From: CAVQNQ01 sp963714205
GTDB taxonomy: Bacteria; Acidobacteriota; Terriglobia; Bryobacterales; Bryobacteraceae
Assembly (NCBI GenBank): GCA_963714205.1
Contig: CAVQNQ010000002.1
Coordinates: 1,488,001 to 1,552,000 of the forward strand
DNA: 64,000 bases
Direction: 5' to 3'
The translations under genes were made by a program, and so were the position numbers. Below the pieces are notes generated by a model that ran no database searches, was not told where the DNA came from, and worked only from the letters and a program-made list of their open reading frames with translations. Of this stretch, positions 17,615-28,945 are shown piece after piece (position 1 is the stretch's first letter; every line of letters starts with the position of its first letter).

Positions 17615-18025
17615 ATGCCCGATAAGAAAAGAATCCTCATCCTCTGCACCGGAAACTCGGCCAGGAGCCAAATGGCGGAAGGACTGGTGCGCCACGACGC
17701 GGGCGACCGCTTCGAGGTGTTCAGCGCCGGAACCAGACCGAGCCAGGTTCGCCCCGAAGCCATCGCCGTCATGCGCGAGCTGGGCATCGACATTTCCGGC
17801 CATCGCTCCAAGAGCGTGGACGAGTTCGCCGGTCAATCGTTCGACTACGTCCTGACCGTCTGCGATAACGCCCGGGAAAGCTGCCCGTTCTTTCCGGTAA
17901 AGACCGCTGTCCTTCATCGGAGCTTTGAAGACCCGGCCGCATTCCAAGGTTCCGAAGAGGAACGGCTGGCCGGGTTTCGCCGGGTTCGCGATGAAATGCG
18001 GCGCTATCTCCGCGGCCTTACCTAG
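17615..18025 (+). CDS. arsC: Arsenate reductase, thioredoxin-coupled (LMW-phosphatase type)
   Basis: The 136-residue protein belongs to the low-molecular-weight tyrosine phosphatase fold. The catalytic loop CTGNSAR (residues 11-17) is followed by SQMAEG. The two further redox cysteines of thioredoxin-linked ArsC are at C83 and C90 (TVCDNARESCPFF). It reduces arsenate to arsenite, which ArsM next door can then methylate. No arsenite efflux gene (arsB or acr3) is in the operon. Confidence 0.94.
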   Translation: MPDKKRILILCTGNSARSQMAEGLVRHDAGDRFEVFSAGTRPSQVRPEAIAVMRELGIDISGHRSKSVDEFAGQSFDYVLTVCDNARESCPFFPVKTAVLHRSFEDPAAFQGSEEERLAGFRRVRDEMRRYLRGLT

Positions 18026-18033
18026 CGGGGCCT

Positions 18034-18060
18034 TAGCGGAGGTAGCGGAGGTAGCGGAGG
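18034..18060 (+). repeat. Three perfect tandem copies of TAGCGGAGG
   Basis: Three 9-base units lie head to tail between arsC and the first enolase-family gene, just at the left edge of the duplicated segment. Such a tract can change copy number by slippage. Confidence 0.9.
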
Positions 18061-18069
18061 CCGCCCGGT

Positions 18070-18098
18070 TTCACTGGAGCGGCGGCTGTGTATATACT
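18070..18098 (+). promoter_or_regulatory. Putative promoter of enolase-family gene 1
   Basis: A -10 TATACT (18093-18098) inside GTATATACTG is preserved in both copies. TTCACT (18070-18075) is a plausible weak -35 with a 17-base spacer. Confidence 0.45.
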
Positions 18099-18150
18099 GG
18101 ACAGGAGCCGGCATTCTAAAGAGGGAACTCCCGGATTAGGAGAATTTCTA

Positions 18151-19554
18151 ATGGCAAATCGACAATTGTCGCGTCGCAATTTATTCGGCGCTTCCGCGCT
18201 CGGCACCGCCGCGTTGGCGGCCTTGGCCGATCCCGGGCAGGCGGCGGCCCAAGCGGTTGGAGTCAAGAAGTCCGATTTACCCGACCTCACCATCAAGGAG
18301 GTCAAGGTCTACGTCGCGAATCTCGGCAATGTTCGCCGCCTCAACAGTACCGAGACTGGAGAGATTGTCTCCCTCGTGACTAACAGCGGCATCGAAGGCA
18401 ACATGACCATCGGCAATCGAGGAAACCCGCCGGGCTTCCTGGCGTATGCCAAGGGCAGGGTGCTCGGGAAGAGCGCCCTCGATGTCACTTCGATCACCCG
18501 CGTTCCCAACACCATGCGCTTCAGCGCCTATGGATCGCTCGATACCGGCCGCGGCATGGGAGGAGGCGCACGGCCCCCCGCGCCCACTCCCTTGGCCACC
18601 GCTCCCCTCGCCGCCGCCGGACGCCAGTCCAACGCTCCGGCCGCTGCTCTCCCCGCCCCTCCGCGCGCAGGTGGCTTCGGCCAGGCCGGTGGCGGGCAGG
18701 ATTTCATGCACGATTCCATCATCGACGTGTGCCTGTGGGACATCCTCGGCAAGTCGGTCAACCGGCCCATCTACCAACTGTTGGGCGGCACCAAGACGCG
18801 CGTGATGGCCTACGCCAGTTCGCAGCACCTGCCCACCGTCGAGGAGTTCGCTCCCGACGCCCTCAAGGCCAAAGAGGCCGGCATTCGCGGCTACAAGATC
18901 CACCCCGGCGGCGGTCAGTCCAAGAACGCGCCCCCACGCGCCAGCTACGTGGGCCACATGGAGGAGATCCGCACGGTCCGCAAGGCCGTCGGCGACGATT
19001 ACCCGCTCATGTTCGACCCCGTCCAAGGCTACAACGTCTACTCGGCGCTGAAGGTCGGACGCTTACTCGAAGACCTGGGCTACATCGCCTTCGAAGACCC
19101 CATCCCCACCGCCGATATCGAAGGCCTGATCGTGCTGGCGCGGGCGCTGGACGTGCCCCTCAACATCGGCGAGTTCATCATGAACATCAACGGCTTCGCC
19201 GACTACATCAAGCGGGACGCCCTCGATATCGTCCGGTTTATCGCGGATAACATCGGCGGGATCACCGGCGGGCTGCGGGTGTGCCAGCTGGCCGATGCGT
19301 TCAACATGGAAGTTCAGCCGCACAACTGGGGCAACGTGATGGACCTGGCGGTGCACTTCCAACTGGAACTGGCTTCCAACAACAGCAACTGGTTCGAGAT
19401 GCCGTGGCCCCCGGAATACGCCGACCGCGTTTACCACAAGGACAAGTTCCGGATCGACAAGGAAGGCTACATCAACGCGCCGACCGAACCGGGACTGGGA
19501 TATCCGATCGACCGCGACGCCCTCGACAAGATCATGATCCGGATCGACCGGTAA
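18151..19554 (+). CDS. Exported mandelate racemase/enolase-superfamily protein, copy 1
   Basis: The 467-residue protein starts at an ATG preceded by AGGAGA. A twin-arginine signal (SRRNLF at residues 7-12, then a hydrophobic Ala/Leu stretch to about residue 34) sends it out folded. The enolase-superfamily barrel is recognised from the lysine segment GYKIHPGG (near residue 247), metal-ligand candidates FDPVQGYN (near 288) and FEDPIP (near 313), IGEFIMN (near 339), and a late QPHNWG. A Pro/Ala/Gly-rich linker of about 50 residues (near 130-180) interrupts the capping region. The substrate is unknown, probably an acid sugar. A near-identical copy lies at 20212. Confidence 0.82.
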   Translation: MANRQLSRRNLFGASALGTAALAALADPGQAAAQAVGVKKSDLPDLTIKEVKVYVANLGNVRRLNSTETGEIVSLVTNSGIEGNMTIGNRGNPPGFLAYAKGRVLGKSALDVTSITRVPNTMRFSAYGSLDTGRGMGGGARPPAPTPLATAPLAAAGRQSNAPAAALPAPPRAGGFGQAGGGQDFMHDSIIDVCLWDILGKSVNRPIYQLLGGTKTRVMAYASSQHLPTVEEFAPDALKAKEAGIRGYKIHPGGGQSKNAPPRASYVGHMEEIRTVRKAVGDDYPLMFDPVQGYNVYSALKVGRLLEDLGYIAFEDPIPTADIEGLIVLARALDVPLNIGEFIMNINGFADYIKRDALDIVRFIADNIGGITGGLRVCQLADAFNMEVQPHNWGNVMDLAVHFQLELASNNSNWFEMPWPPEYADRVYHKDKFRIDKEGYINAPTEPGLGYPIDRDALDKIMIRIDR

Positions 19555-19581
19555 ATCTGGAAATACAGGAGTGCCGGGCGT

Positions 19582-19606
19582 GGGGCCGGCAGAACTGCCC
19601 GGCCCC
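19582..19606 (+). terminator. Hairpin after enolase-family gene 1
   Basis: GGGGCCGG (19582-19589) pairs with CCGGCCCC (19599-19606) around a 9-base loop, 27 bases past the stop. Only a short TTT follows. Confidence 0.5.
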
Positions 19607-19635
19607 GCTTTCGCCGCGCGCGAGGAGGCACCGGG

Positions 19636-20104
19636 ATGGGGCTTGCGATGCTGTCCATGCAGCCGATCGGGTATGTAAGGAGCCCCTACCGGGAAACTCG
19701 GGATATTCCCAAGGGATTAGGCGCGAAGCACGAGGCCGAAGGGGTCCTCGAGATCCGGGGCGAATTTGAGGCTGGCCTCACGGATATTGAAGGCTTCTCT
19801 CACCTGTTCGTCATCTGGGCATTCGATCGCTCCGAAGGATGCACCCTGATGGCAACGCCGCCGAGCGACGATTCGGCCTCACGGCGTGTTTGCGACCCGC
19901 TCACCTCGACGTCCGAATCCGATCGGGTTAACTGTGGTCGAACTGCTGTGCCGCAAGGGCCCGGCACTCTGCGTCCGTGGTATCGACATGCTTGACGGGA
20001 CGCCGATTCTGGATATCAAACCCTATCTCTCAAGCGTTCCGCCAGAACGCCTGCGGCGCGGTTGGCTCGCGGAAGCCGAAGCGCGTATCGGGCAGAAACC
20101 TTAA
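19636..20104 (+). pseudogene. trmO: tRNA-methyltransferase TrmO (TsaA family), frameshifted
   Basis: TrmO methylates N6 of t6A37 in tRNA-Thr. The first frame (ATG 19636, ribosome site GAGGAGG) gives MQPIGYVRSPYRETRDIPKG and SHLFVIWAFDRSEG, the normal N-terminal half. The family signature then continues in the +1 frame as RPHGVFATRSPRRPNPIGL from 19874 to the stop at 20104. One extra T near 19872-19873 (GATTCGG for GATCGG) would explain the break. All other family motifs are intact, so this is either a recent inactivation or a base-calling error. It lies between the two enolase-family copies. Confidence 0.85.
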
Positions 20105-20122
20105 CGCCACCCTGCGCTGCCC

Positions 20123-21611
20123 GGCCGCCCGGTTTCAGAAGGGTGGCGGCGCGTATATACTGAGCAGGAACCGGCAGTCCAAAAGGGCAACCCCCGGATC
20201 AGGAGAATTCAGTGGCAAATCTAGCATTGTCTCGTCGCAATTTGTTCGGCGCTTCCGCGCTCGGCACCGCCGCGTTGGCGGCCTTGGCCGATCCCGGACA
20301 GGCGGCGGCCCAAGCGGTTGGAGTCAAGAAGTCCGATTTACCCGACCTCACCATCAAGGAGGTCAAGGTCTACGTCGCGAATCTCGGCAATGTCCGCCGC
20401 CTCAACGGTACCGAGACCGGAGAGATTGTCTCCCTCGTGACCAACAGCGGCATCGAAGGCAACATGACCATCGGCAATCGAGGAAACCCGCCGGGCTTCC
20501 TGGCGTATGCCAAGGGCAGGGTGCTCGGGAAAAGCGCCCTCGATGTCACTTCGATCACCCGCGTTCCCGACACCATGCGCTTCAGCGCCTATGGGTCGCT
20601 CGACACCGGCCGCGGTTTTGGAGGAGGAGCACGGCCCGCGGGCGCTCCCCCGCTCAACACTCCGGCTGCCACTCTCCCCGCCGGTTCGCGGCCAAGCGGC
20701 ATCACCGGCCAGGTCGGCGGCGGCGGGACGGATTTCATGCACGATTCCATCATCGACGTGTGCCTGTGGGACATCCTCGGCAAGTCGGTCAACCGGCCCA
20801 TCTACCAACTGTTGGGCGGCACCAAGACGCGCGTGATGGCCTACGCCAGTTCGCAGCACCTGCCCACCGTCGAGGAGTTCGCTCCCGACGCCCTCAAGGC
20901 CAAAGAGGCCGGCATTCGGGGCTACAAGATCCACCCCGGCGGCGGTCAGTCCAAGAACGCGCCCCCACGCGCCAGCTACGTGGGCCACATGGAGGAGATC
21001 CGCACGGTCCGCAAGGCCGTCGGCGACGATTACCCGCTCATGTTCGACCCCGTCCAAGGCTACAACGTCTACTCGGCGCTGAAGGTGGGACGCTTGCTCG
21101 AAGACCTGGGCTACATCGCCTTCGAAGACCCCATCCCCACCGCCGATATCGAAGGCCTGATCGTGCTGGCGCGGGCGCTGGACGTGCCCCTCAACATCGG
21201 CGAGTTCATCATGAACATCAACGGCTTCGCCGACTACATCAAGCGGGACGCCCTCGATATCGTCCGCTTCATCGCGGATAACATCGGCGGGATCACCGGC
21301 GGGCTGCGGGTGTGCCAGCTGGCCGATGCGTTCAACATGGAAGTTCAGCCGCACAACTGGGGCAACGTGATGGACCTGGCGGTGCACTTCCAACTGGAAC
21401 TGGCTTCCAACAACAGCAACTGGTTCGAGATGCCGTGGCCCCCGGAATACGCCGACCGCGTTTACCACAAGGACAAGTTCCGGATCGACAAGGAAGGCTA
21501 CATCAACGCGCCGACCGAACCGGGACTGGGATATCCGATCGACCGCGACGCCCTCGACAAGATCATGATCCGGATCGACCGGTAAGTCTGAAAATACAGG
21601 AGTGCCGGGCG
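20123..21611 (+). repeat. Duplicated segment, copy 2
   Basis: This is the second copy of the 18059-19580 segment, in the same orientation and with trmO in between. The long coding part after the linker encodes an identical protein. Confidence 0.9.
20212..21585 (+). CDS. Exported mandelate racemase/enolase-superfamily protein, copy 2
   Basis: The 457-residue paralogue of the 18151 gene starts with GTG after AGGAGA. The twin-arginine signal (SRRNLF) and all barrel motifs (GYKIHPGG, FDPVQGYN, FEDPIP, QPHNWG) are the same. From DFMHDS to the C-terminus (about 285 residues) the two proteins are identical. Before that only a few residues differ, except in the Pro/Ala/Gly linker, which is ten residues shorter and of different composition. 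The pattern suggests a recent duplication, or gene conversion that spares the linker. Confidence 0.82.
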   Translation: MANLALSRRNLFGASALGTAALAALADPGQAAAQAVGVKKSDLPDLTIKEVKVYVANLGNVRRLNGTETGEIVSLVTNSGIEGNMTIGNRGNPPGFLAYAKGRVLGKSALDVTSITRVPDTMRFSAYGSLDTGRGFGGGARPAGAPPLNTPAATLPAGSRPSGITGQVGGGGTDFMHDSIIDVCLWDILGKSVNRPIYQLLGGTKTRVMAYASSQHLPTVEEFAPDALKAKEAGIRGYKIHPGGGQSKNAPPRASYVGHMEEIRTVRKAVGDDYPLMFDPVQGYNVYSALKVGRLLEDLGYIAFEDPIPTADIEGLIVLARALDVPLNIGEFIMNINGFADYIKRDALDIVRFIADNIGGITGGLRVCQLADAFNMEVQPHNWGNVMDLAVHFQLELASNNSNWFEMPWPPEYADRVYHKDKFRIDKEGYINAPTEPGLGYPIDRDALDKIMIRIDR

Positions 21612-21629
21612 GCCATAGGGCGGCCCGGC
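21604..21629 (+). terminator. Hairpin between enolase-family gene 2 and the convergent propeller gene
   Basis: GCCGGGC (21604-21610) pairs with GCCCGGC (21623-21629), with partial pairing inside the 12-base loop. It lies between two convergent stops and could act in both directions. There is no T-run. Confidence 0.45.
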
Positions 21630-21652
21630 GCTTCCCTGAGCCGAGCTACTTA

Positions 21653-23797
21653 TCAATACAGAGACACGACCGACACAGCGTTTCCGATCGTGAGCTGTGG
21701 CGAAGAGTAATAACATGCGGATGCAGGCGGCGGTTGGTAGAGGAAATTGACCTGCAGCGCGTTCACCACCAGGCCTGGAGAGCCGCCCGCGTAGAGCACC
21801 TGCTGCGTCACGTTCGGGCATTCGCCGAAGAGCGTACCGACACCCAACTCGGTAATGGACACCGGCGCCACCGGAGACGGCGCCGGATTGGAAGCGACGG
21901 ATCCATCGGGCAGGCTCTGGTTCAGCGCTCCTGCTCCGCTGAGATACATCGTCAGGATCGAACCGGCCACCGCGGGATGGTCCGGGCCGTTTACGGTTCC
22001 ATCGGCATTCACGATCACGAAGACGTTGGGCTGGGTGGGGACCACCGTCAAGTCCAGCGTTTGCGATGAGCCCGCGGGAGTGAGCACTTGCATCGTGGTG
22101 GTCGCCTGGCCCGCGATTTCGTACGGAGCCAGGAGGTTAATCTGAGTGGCGGAGGCCCACAGCAGAGGCACCGCGCGCCCGTCGAAGAGCACTTGCGTCC
22201 CGCCAAGCTGGGAGGCGATTCTACCGCTCGAATCGAGCGCGGCCCCGGCGCCGGTCGCGGGGCCGAGACCCGTGCCGTAGAGGCTGACGAATTCGCCGGG
22301 CGCGACGATCCCCCCGGTCTGGCTGGCAGCGGAATCCGCGACGCCCAGAAGCGAGACGCCCGAAACCTGGGCCGCGGGCAGGCGCAGGAGCCAATCGGAG
22401 GCACTGGTGGCGCCCGTCGCGTCGGTCAAGATTGATCCTCCGGAGACAGTGAGTGTACCGTCCGGGTTGGTCCAGAGGTTAAACGGGCTATTTACCTCGA
22501 ACAATAGGGTCAACAGCCGCGTCAACGGGAGATAGTTCCCGTAAAATCCACCTGTCGCCGCCCCCGGAATCCGCTCCGAAAACAGCAGCCGCGAGCCATC
22601 GGCGGCGAGATGTAAAACGAACGCGTTTCCTAGCTGCAAGCTTCCGGGCAGGGACGGGAAATCGGGTGAGGTCGTGCTTCCGGTAAGCCAGATGTTGCCC
22701 TGCAAATCCGCCTGAATGGCGCTGATGAAATCATTATCCGAACCAGCCAGGTAGGTCGAGAAGACCCACGTCGTGCCGGCGGCATTCACGCGCGTTACAA
22801 AGCCGGCGCCGTTTGAGGCGCCAGCCGGCGGAGCAGCTTCGAGGGCGCCCGGTGTCACTGGAAAATCGGGATCCGAGGTGGTGCCCGCCACCACGGCACC
22901 GCCATCGGGTTCCAGGGCGATTCCGGAAACCGTCTCGGTCATCGATTCCGCAAACGGGCCGGTGCCGCCGAGAAATGTGGACCAGATCAGACTCTTGAAA
23001 TCGGCGCTCAGGCGCGTGAGGAAGATATTGCCGGACTCGGCGCGGCATTTGCACACGGACTGCGGTGCGCCCGCCGTGACGGGATAATCGGCCGCATTGG
23101 TGCTGCCAGCGATGGTGACCGCGCCGCTCGCATCTACGGCGATGGCCGCCGGCGTGGTCACCGGGTAGGCGGAATCCGGCGAGTTGTCGGGAATGGTGAC
23201 GCTCACGCCGCGCAGCAGCGTCGAAAGCAGCCGCGTTCCGGAGTTCGAGAATTTGGTGACGAAACCGAAACCGTAAAACTGCTGGAGGGCGAACGGGATC
23301 GAGCCGGATGGGAAGCTCTGGAACGCGCCCGTCGAGACAGGGAAATCGCTTTGGCTGGTGGTGCCGGTCACATAGACGTTGCCCGCTGCGTCGATAGCTA
23401 AGGCGGCCACGCTGGTGTAGCCGTTCGGGTCCGCGCCGCCCAGTTCAATCGAGAGCGCGGGAGGGCCGGAAGACGTCAGCTTCACCAGCGTGTGAAATCC
23501 GGTCAGCCAGAGAGCGCCGTTGGCATCCACCGCGGCGGCCGCGGGAAGAAACGGTAGCGTCGTCGTGATGGTTGCCGTGTTGTGGAAGCTCGGGTCGAAC
23601 TTCAGCACCGAGACGGCATAGCCGGTTGTGGGACTCTGGGACGAGTAGACTATGAAGAGATTGCCGGCCTTGTCCTGAGCGGCGCAAGATTCGCCCGATC
23701 CGGCCGGGGCCTCGTAATAAGAGAGCAGGGAAGTCTGGGCCGGGGACGCGGATGCCGCCAGGCACAGAGCAGTGAGAAGCAGGCAGGGGGAGCGCAT
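21653..23797 (-). CDS. Secreted SBBP-type beta-propeller protein with Soli_cterm-type C-terminal domain
   Basis: The 714-residue exported protein has a signal peptide at residues 1-20 (ending ASPAQ). Repeats of the kind AIDAAGNVYVTGTT..DFPVT.GA (about residues 130-420) are the SBBP beta-propeller repeats. The last 230 residues have GIVAPGEFVSLYGTGLGP, TQVLFDGRAVPLLWASATQI and INLLAPYEIAG, the C-terminal domain described from Solibacter (an Ig-like, TIG-type fold). Such proteins are numerous in Bryobacterales; their function is unknown, probably surface binding. The start lies only 15 bases from the gyrB stop, so it could be read from the gyrB transcript. Confidence 0.85.
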   Translation of the reverse strand: MRSPCLLLTALCLAASASPAQTSLLSYYEAPAGSGESCAAQDKAGNLFIVYSSQSPTTGYAVSVLKFDPSFHNTATITTTLPFLPAAAAVDANGALWLTGFHTLVKLTSSGPPALSIELGGADPNGYTSVAALAIDAAGNVYVTGTTSQSDFPVSTGAFQSFPSGSIPFALQQFYGFGFVTKFSNSGTRLLSTLLRGVSVTIPDNSPDSAYPVTTPAAIAVDASGAVTIAGSTNAADYPVTAGAPQSVCKCRAESGNIFLTRLSADFKSLIWSTFLGGTGPFAESMTETVSGIALEPDGGAVVAGTTSDPDFPVTPGALEAAPPAGASNGAGFVTRVNAAGTTWVFSTYLAGSDNDFISAIQADLQGNIWLTGSTTSPDFPSLPGSLQLGNAFVLHLAADGSRLLFSERIPGAATGGFYGNYLPLTRLLTLLFEVNSPFNLWTNPDGTLTVSGGSILTDATGATSASDWLLRLPAAQVSGVSLLGVADSAASQTGGIVAPGEFVSLYGTGLGPATGAGAALDSSGRIASQLGGTQVLFDGRAVPLLWASATQINLLAPYEIAGQATTTMQVLTPAGSSQTLDLTVVPTQPNVFVIVNADGTVNGPDHPAVAGSILTMYLSGAGALNQSLPDGSVASNPAPSPVAPVSITELGVGTLFGECPNVTQQVLYAGGSPGLVVNALQVNFLYQPPPASACYYSSPQLTIGNAVSVVSLY

Positions 23798-23812
23798 CCG
23801 GCGGGGCCGCCC

Positions 23813-26260
<2,448 letters not shown>

Positions 26261-26294
26261 ACCGATCGATGGCGGATCCGGCGTCCGCCGTTTT

Positions 26295-27413
26295 TCACAA
26301 CCTCATCGGCATCACGACGTAGCGGTATTGATCTTCGACACCCTCGCCGGCGGGGCGCAACTCCCCGGCGCTCTTCTGGTCTTTGAGCTCGAAGGCCAAC
26401 TCGGATTGCGGGATCGCACGCAAAAAGTCCAAAAGGTACTGCGCGTTGAAGCCGATCTCGAGGACCGGCCCCTGATATTCGCTCGAGACGGTCTCCTCGC
26501 TTTCTCCAGTCTCAACCGAGGATGAAAAGATACGCACCTCTCCCGGCGTGAACTGGACGCGAATAGCGCGCGAGCGTTCGTCCGCAAACTGCGCCACACG
26601 TTCGATGGCTGAACGAATCTCATCTTTCTGCAGCTTGGCGATCAGGTTGTGATCCTTGGGCAGAACGCGCTCGTAATCCGGGAAGTTACCGGTCAGCTTG
26701 CGCGTGATCAGCAAACGGTTCCCGGTTTGAAAGAACAGGTGATTATCGTCGCCACCGAAGACCAGCACGGCGCCCGGTTCGGCGTCATCGGCCAGCTTGG
26801 TCAGTTCCGCCATGGCCTTCTTGGGAATCAACGCCCGGAAGTTCTGGCGAACCTGCCCGCTCTGCTCAGCGCCGGCCTGAACAAAGGCCAGCCGATGCCC
26901 ATCGGTGGACACCATAATCAGACCTTCGGGGCGCACCAACAGCAGTGCACCACTCAGCGTAAAACGCGATTCCTCCATGGAGATGGCAAAAGCCGTGCGC
27001 GCGATCATGGAAGCTAGCGTCTTCACCGGGAACTCCGCAATCGGCTCCGGCATCTGCGGCAGCTCCGGAAAGCTCTCACGTGACATACCGGCAATGCGCG
27101 TGCGCGAACGCCCGGCGGTGATGGAGGCCCAGTGATTCTCCAGGAACTTCATGTTCACATCGCCTTCAGGCAGCAATCTGACATAATCCAGCAACCTCCG
27201 TGCGGGCACCGTGCCGGCGCCTTCCTTCTTCACGGTAGCCGGGCAGGAGCAGCGGATGCCCAACTCCAGATCGGTCGCCGTCAGCGTTACCCGTTCTCCG
27301 GCAGCTTCCAACAGCACGTTGGACAGGATCGGGATGGTAGTCTTCTTCTCTACCACGCCTTGCGACAGACTCAGTTCACGTACCAGATCGGCTTTGCTGA
27401 CAGTGAATTCCAT
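26295..27413 (-). CDS. dnaN: DNA polymerase III sliding clamp (beta subunit)
   Basis: The 372-residue clamp starts at MEFTVSKADLVREL, with AGGAGC upstream; earlier in-frame codons are unlikely. Typical segments are PILSNVLLEA, VTLTATDLELGIR, the middle-domain stretch TDGHRLAFV, and the last strand YRYVVMPMRL, which matches the usual V(M)PMR(L/V) tail of the clamp. It forms a ring that tethers DnaE to DNA. dnaA lies 233 bases upstream, and gyrB follows after 34 bases. Confidence 0.97.
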   Translation of the reverse strand: MEFTVSKADLVRELSLSQGVVEKKTTIPILSNVLLEAAGERVTLTATDLELGIRCSCPATVKKEGAGTVPARRLLDYVRLLPEGDVNMKFLENHWASITAGRSRTRIAGMSRESFPELPQMPEPIAEFPVKTLASMIARTAFAISMEESRFTLSGALLLVRPEGLIMVSTDGHRLAFVQAGAEQSGQVRQNFRALIPKKAMAELTKLADDAEPGAVLVFGGDDNHLFFQTGNRLLITRKLTGNFPDYERVLPKDHNLIAKLQKDEIRSAIERVAQFADERSRAIRVQFTPGEVRIFSSSVETGESEETVSSEYQGPVLEIGFNAQYLLDFLRAIPQSELAFELKDQKSAGELRPAGEGVEDQYRYVVMPMRL

Positions 27414-27646
27414 GGGGCCAGAGCTCCTACTTTTCTTCAAGCTGAGATATGTACTACTAGAACCGTATTCATAGGGCCTGTGCAAACTGTTGAAAGCTAC
27501 CTAAATTATACTAAATTCAAGTACTTTTCGCTACTGGATCTTGCGGAAACTGCACTGAAGGAGCGTTTAGAATGCACCTTAGGGCGTACTTTTGCACAGC
27601 CGTTCAGAGGGGTCTGGAAGGGTACGTGTGGAAATTCTTTCTAACC
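27414..27646. other. dnaN-dnaA intergenic region with DnaA-box-like motifs
   Basis: This 233-base stretch is clearly AT-richer than its surroundings, for example around 27490-27535. It contains TTTTGCACA (27590-27598, a full match to TTWTNCACA) and two 8/9 matches on the other strand, TGTGCAAAC (27479-27487) and TGTGGAAAT (27627-27635). A minus-strand TATAAT (27505-27510) may be the -10 of the dnaN promoter. Together with the region upstream of dnaA it could form a bipartite origin. Confidence 0.5.
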
Positions 27647-28945
27647 TCATTGCAATGAGTCCATTAGGTTGTGCAGAAGCCTGTTTAATTCAGGGTCTAT
27701 TGAACGCTCCTTCTCGATTTTGTTTATCGAGTGGATTACGGTCGTGTGGTGCTTGCCGCCGAAGGCCCGTCCGATTTCAGGCAGTGAGGCGTCCGTCAGT
27801 TCTTTAACCAGGTACATGGCCACTTGCCTGGGATACACGACTTTGCGTGTGTTGCTCTTCTCCTTAAGCTGTGATGGCTTGATCTGGAAGCGCTCCGCCA
27901 CAGACTTCTGGATGGCATCGATCGTCAGCTTGCGATCCTGCACATGGATCAGGTGTTTCAGAACCTGCTGGGCCATCTGGAGGTGGATGGGAGTTCCAGT
28001 GAGGGATGAATAGGCAATCAACTTTACCAGACCGCCCTCGAGCTCACGCACGTTCGACTTGGTTTTCGAAGCCATGAAGGCGCGCACATCGTCAGGCAGT
28101 TGGATGCCCTCGGCCTCAGCCTTCTTATCCAGGATGGCCATTTTGGTTTCCAGGTCAGGCGGTTGGATATCCGCCAGCAGGCCCCATTCGAAGCGCGAGC
28201 GCAGCCGCTCCAGAAGTCCGGGAATCTCCTTTGGATGAGAGTCGCTGGAGATCACGATCTGTTTCTGGTGATCGTGCAACTCATTGAAGGTATGAAAGAA
28301 TTCCTCCTGCGTGCGGTCCTTGTTGCCCAACAACTGGATGTCGTCGACCAGCAGGACATCGGCCTCGCGGTAGCGCTGATGAAACTGCTGCATGCGGTCG
28401 GTGCGGATGCACGAGATCATCTCGTTCATGAACCGCTCGCTGGAAGTGTAGATCACGCGCATAGAGGCAAAGCTGTTCATCAGTTCCCGCCCCACGGCGT
28501 GCATCAGGTGTGTCTTTCCCATCCCTACCCCGCCGTAAATGAATAGCGGGTTGTAGCTGCGCGCCGGATTGGTGGCCACCGAGCGCGCCGCCGCATGGGC
28601 AAACTGGTTGCAGGTGCCAACCACGAAGGTATCGAAGGTGAACTTGGGATTCAACAAGTTCTGATTTTCGCTGTCGTTAAGCTCCACGAGCGCCGCCGTC
28701 TGGCCGCGCACACCGGGCGTTTCATACGCCACATGGTGGATAGGAAGATTCAGCTCTAAGATGCTAGAACGGATCAGCGTGGCGTACTCATTTTCCAGCC
28801 AGGCGCGAGTCTCACGATCCGGCACTGAAACGAACAAGGTTTCCCCGTCGCTGCCGGCGAAGGCGCTTCCCTGGAACCAGTTGTCGAAACTTTCAGCGCT
28901 AACCTTAGTCTTCAGATAATTAAGAATTTGATCCCAGAGATTCAT
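27647..28945 (-). CDS. dnaA: Chromosomal replication initiator protein DnaA
   Basis: The 432-residue protein starts at MNLWDQILNYLKTKVS. Domain III has the Walker A motif GGVGMGKTHLMHAVG and Walker B VLLVDDIQLL, followed by the arginine-finger region LLERLRSRFEWGL. Domain IV has the DNA-binding signature GRAFGGKHHTTVIHSINKI, close to the usual GGRDHTTV form. The linker (domain II) is short. The gene is flanked on both sides by DnaA-box-like motifs and is read toward dnaN and gyrB. Confidence 0.97.
   Translation of the reverse strand: MNLWDQILNYLKTKVSAESFDNWFQGSAFAGSDGETLFVSVPDRETRAWLENEYATLIRSSILELNLPIHHVAYETPGVRGQTAALVELNDSENQNLLNPKFTFDTFVVGTCNQFAHAAARSVATNPARSYNPLFIYGGVGMGKTHLMHAVGRELMNSFASMRVIYTSSERFMNEMISCIRTDRMQQFHQRYREADVLLVDDIQLLGNKDRTQEEFFHTFNELHDHQKQIVISSDSHPKEIPGLLERLRSRFEWGLLADIQPPDLETKMAILDKKAEAEGIQLPDDVRAFMASKTKSNVRELEGGLVKLIAYSSLTGTPIHLQMAQQVLKHLIHVQDRKLTIDAIQKSVAERFQIKPSQLKEKSNTRKVVYPRQVAMYLVKELTDASLPEIGRAFGGKHHTTVIHSINKIEKERSIDPELNRLLHNLMDSLQ

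Larger units (their letters stand above)
18059..19580 (+). repeat. Duplicated segment, copy 1
   Basis: This segment matches 20123-21611 from the promoter region (CCGCCCGGTTTCA, later GTATATACTG) through the whole gene to the shared tail AAATACAGGAGTGCCGGGC. The copies differ mainly upstream of the start codon and in a low-complexity linker. Confidence 0.9.

Noticed and set aside
18034..18060. CRISPR array
   Set aside because: The repeat unit is only 9 bases with no spacers. No array or cas gene was found anywhere in the window.
18059..21611. Composite transposon, because two long direct repeats flank a gene
   Set aside because: The repeats encode enolase-superfamily enzymes, not transposases. 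No terminal inverted repeats or target duplications are visible.
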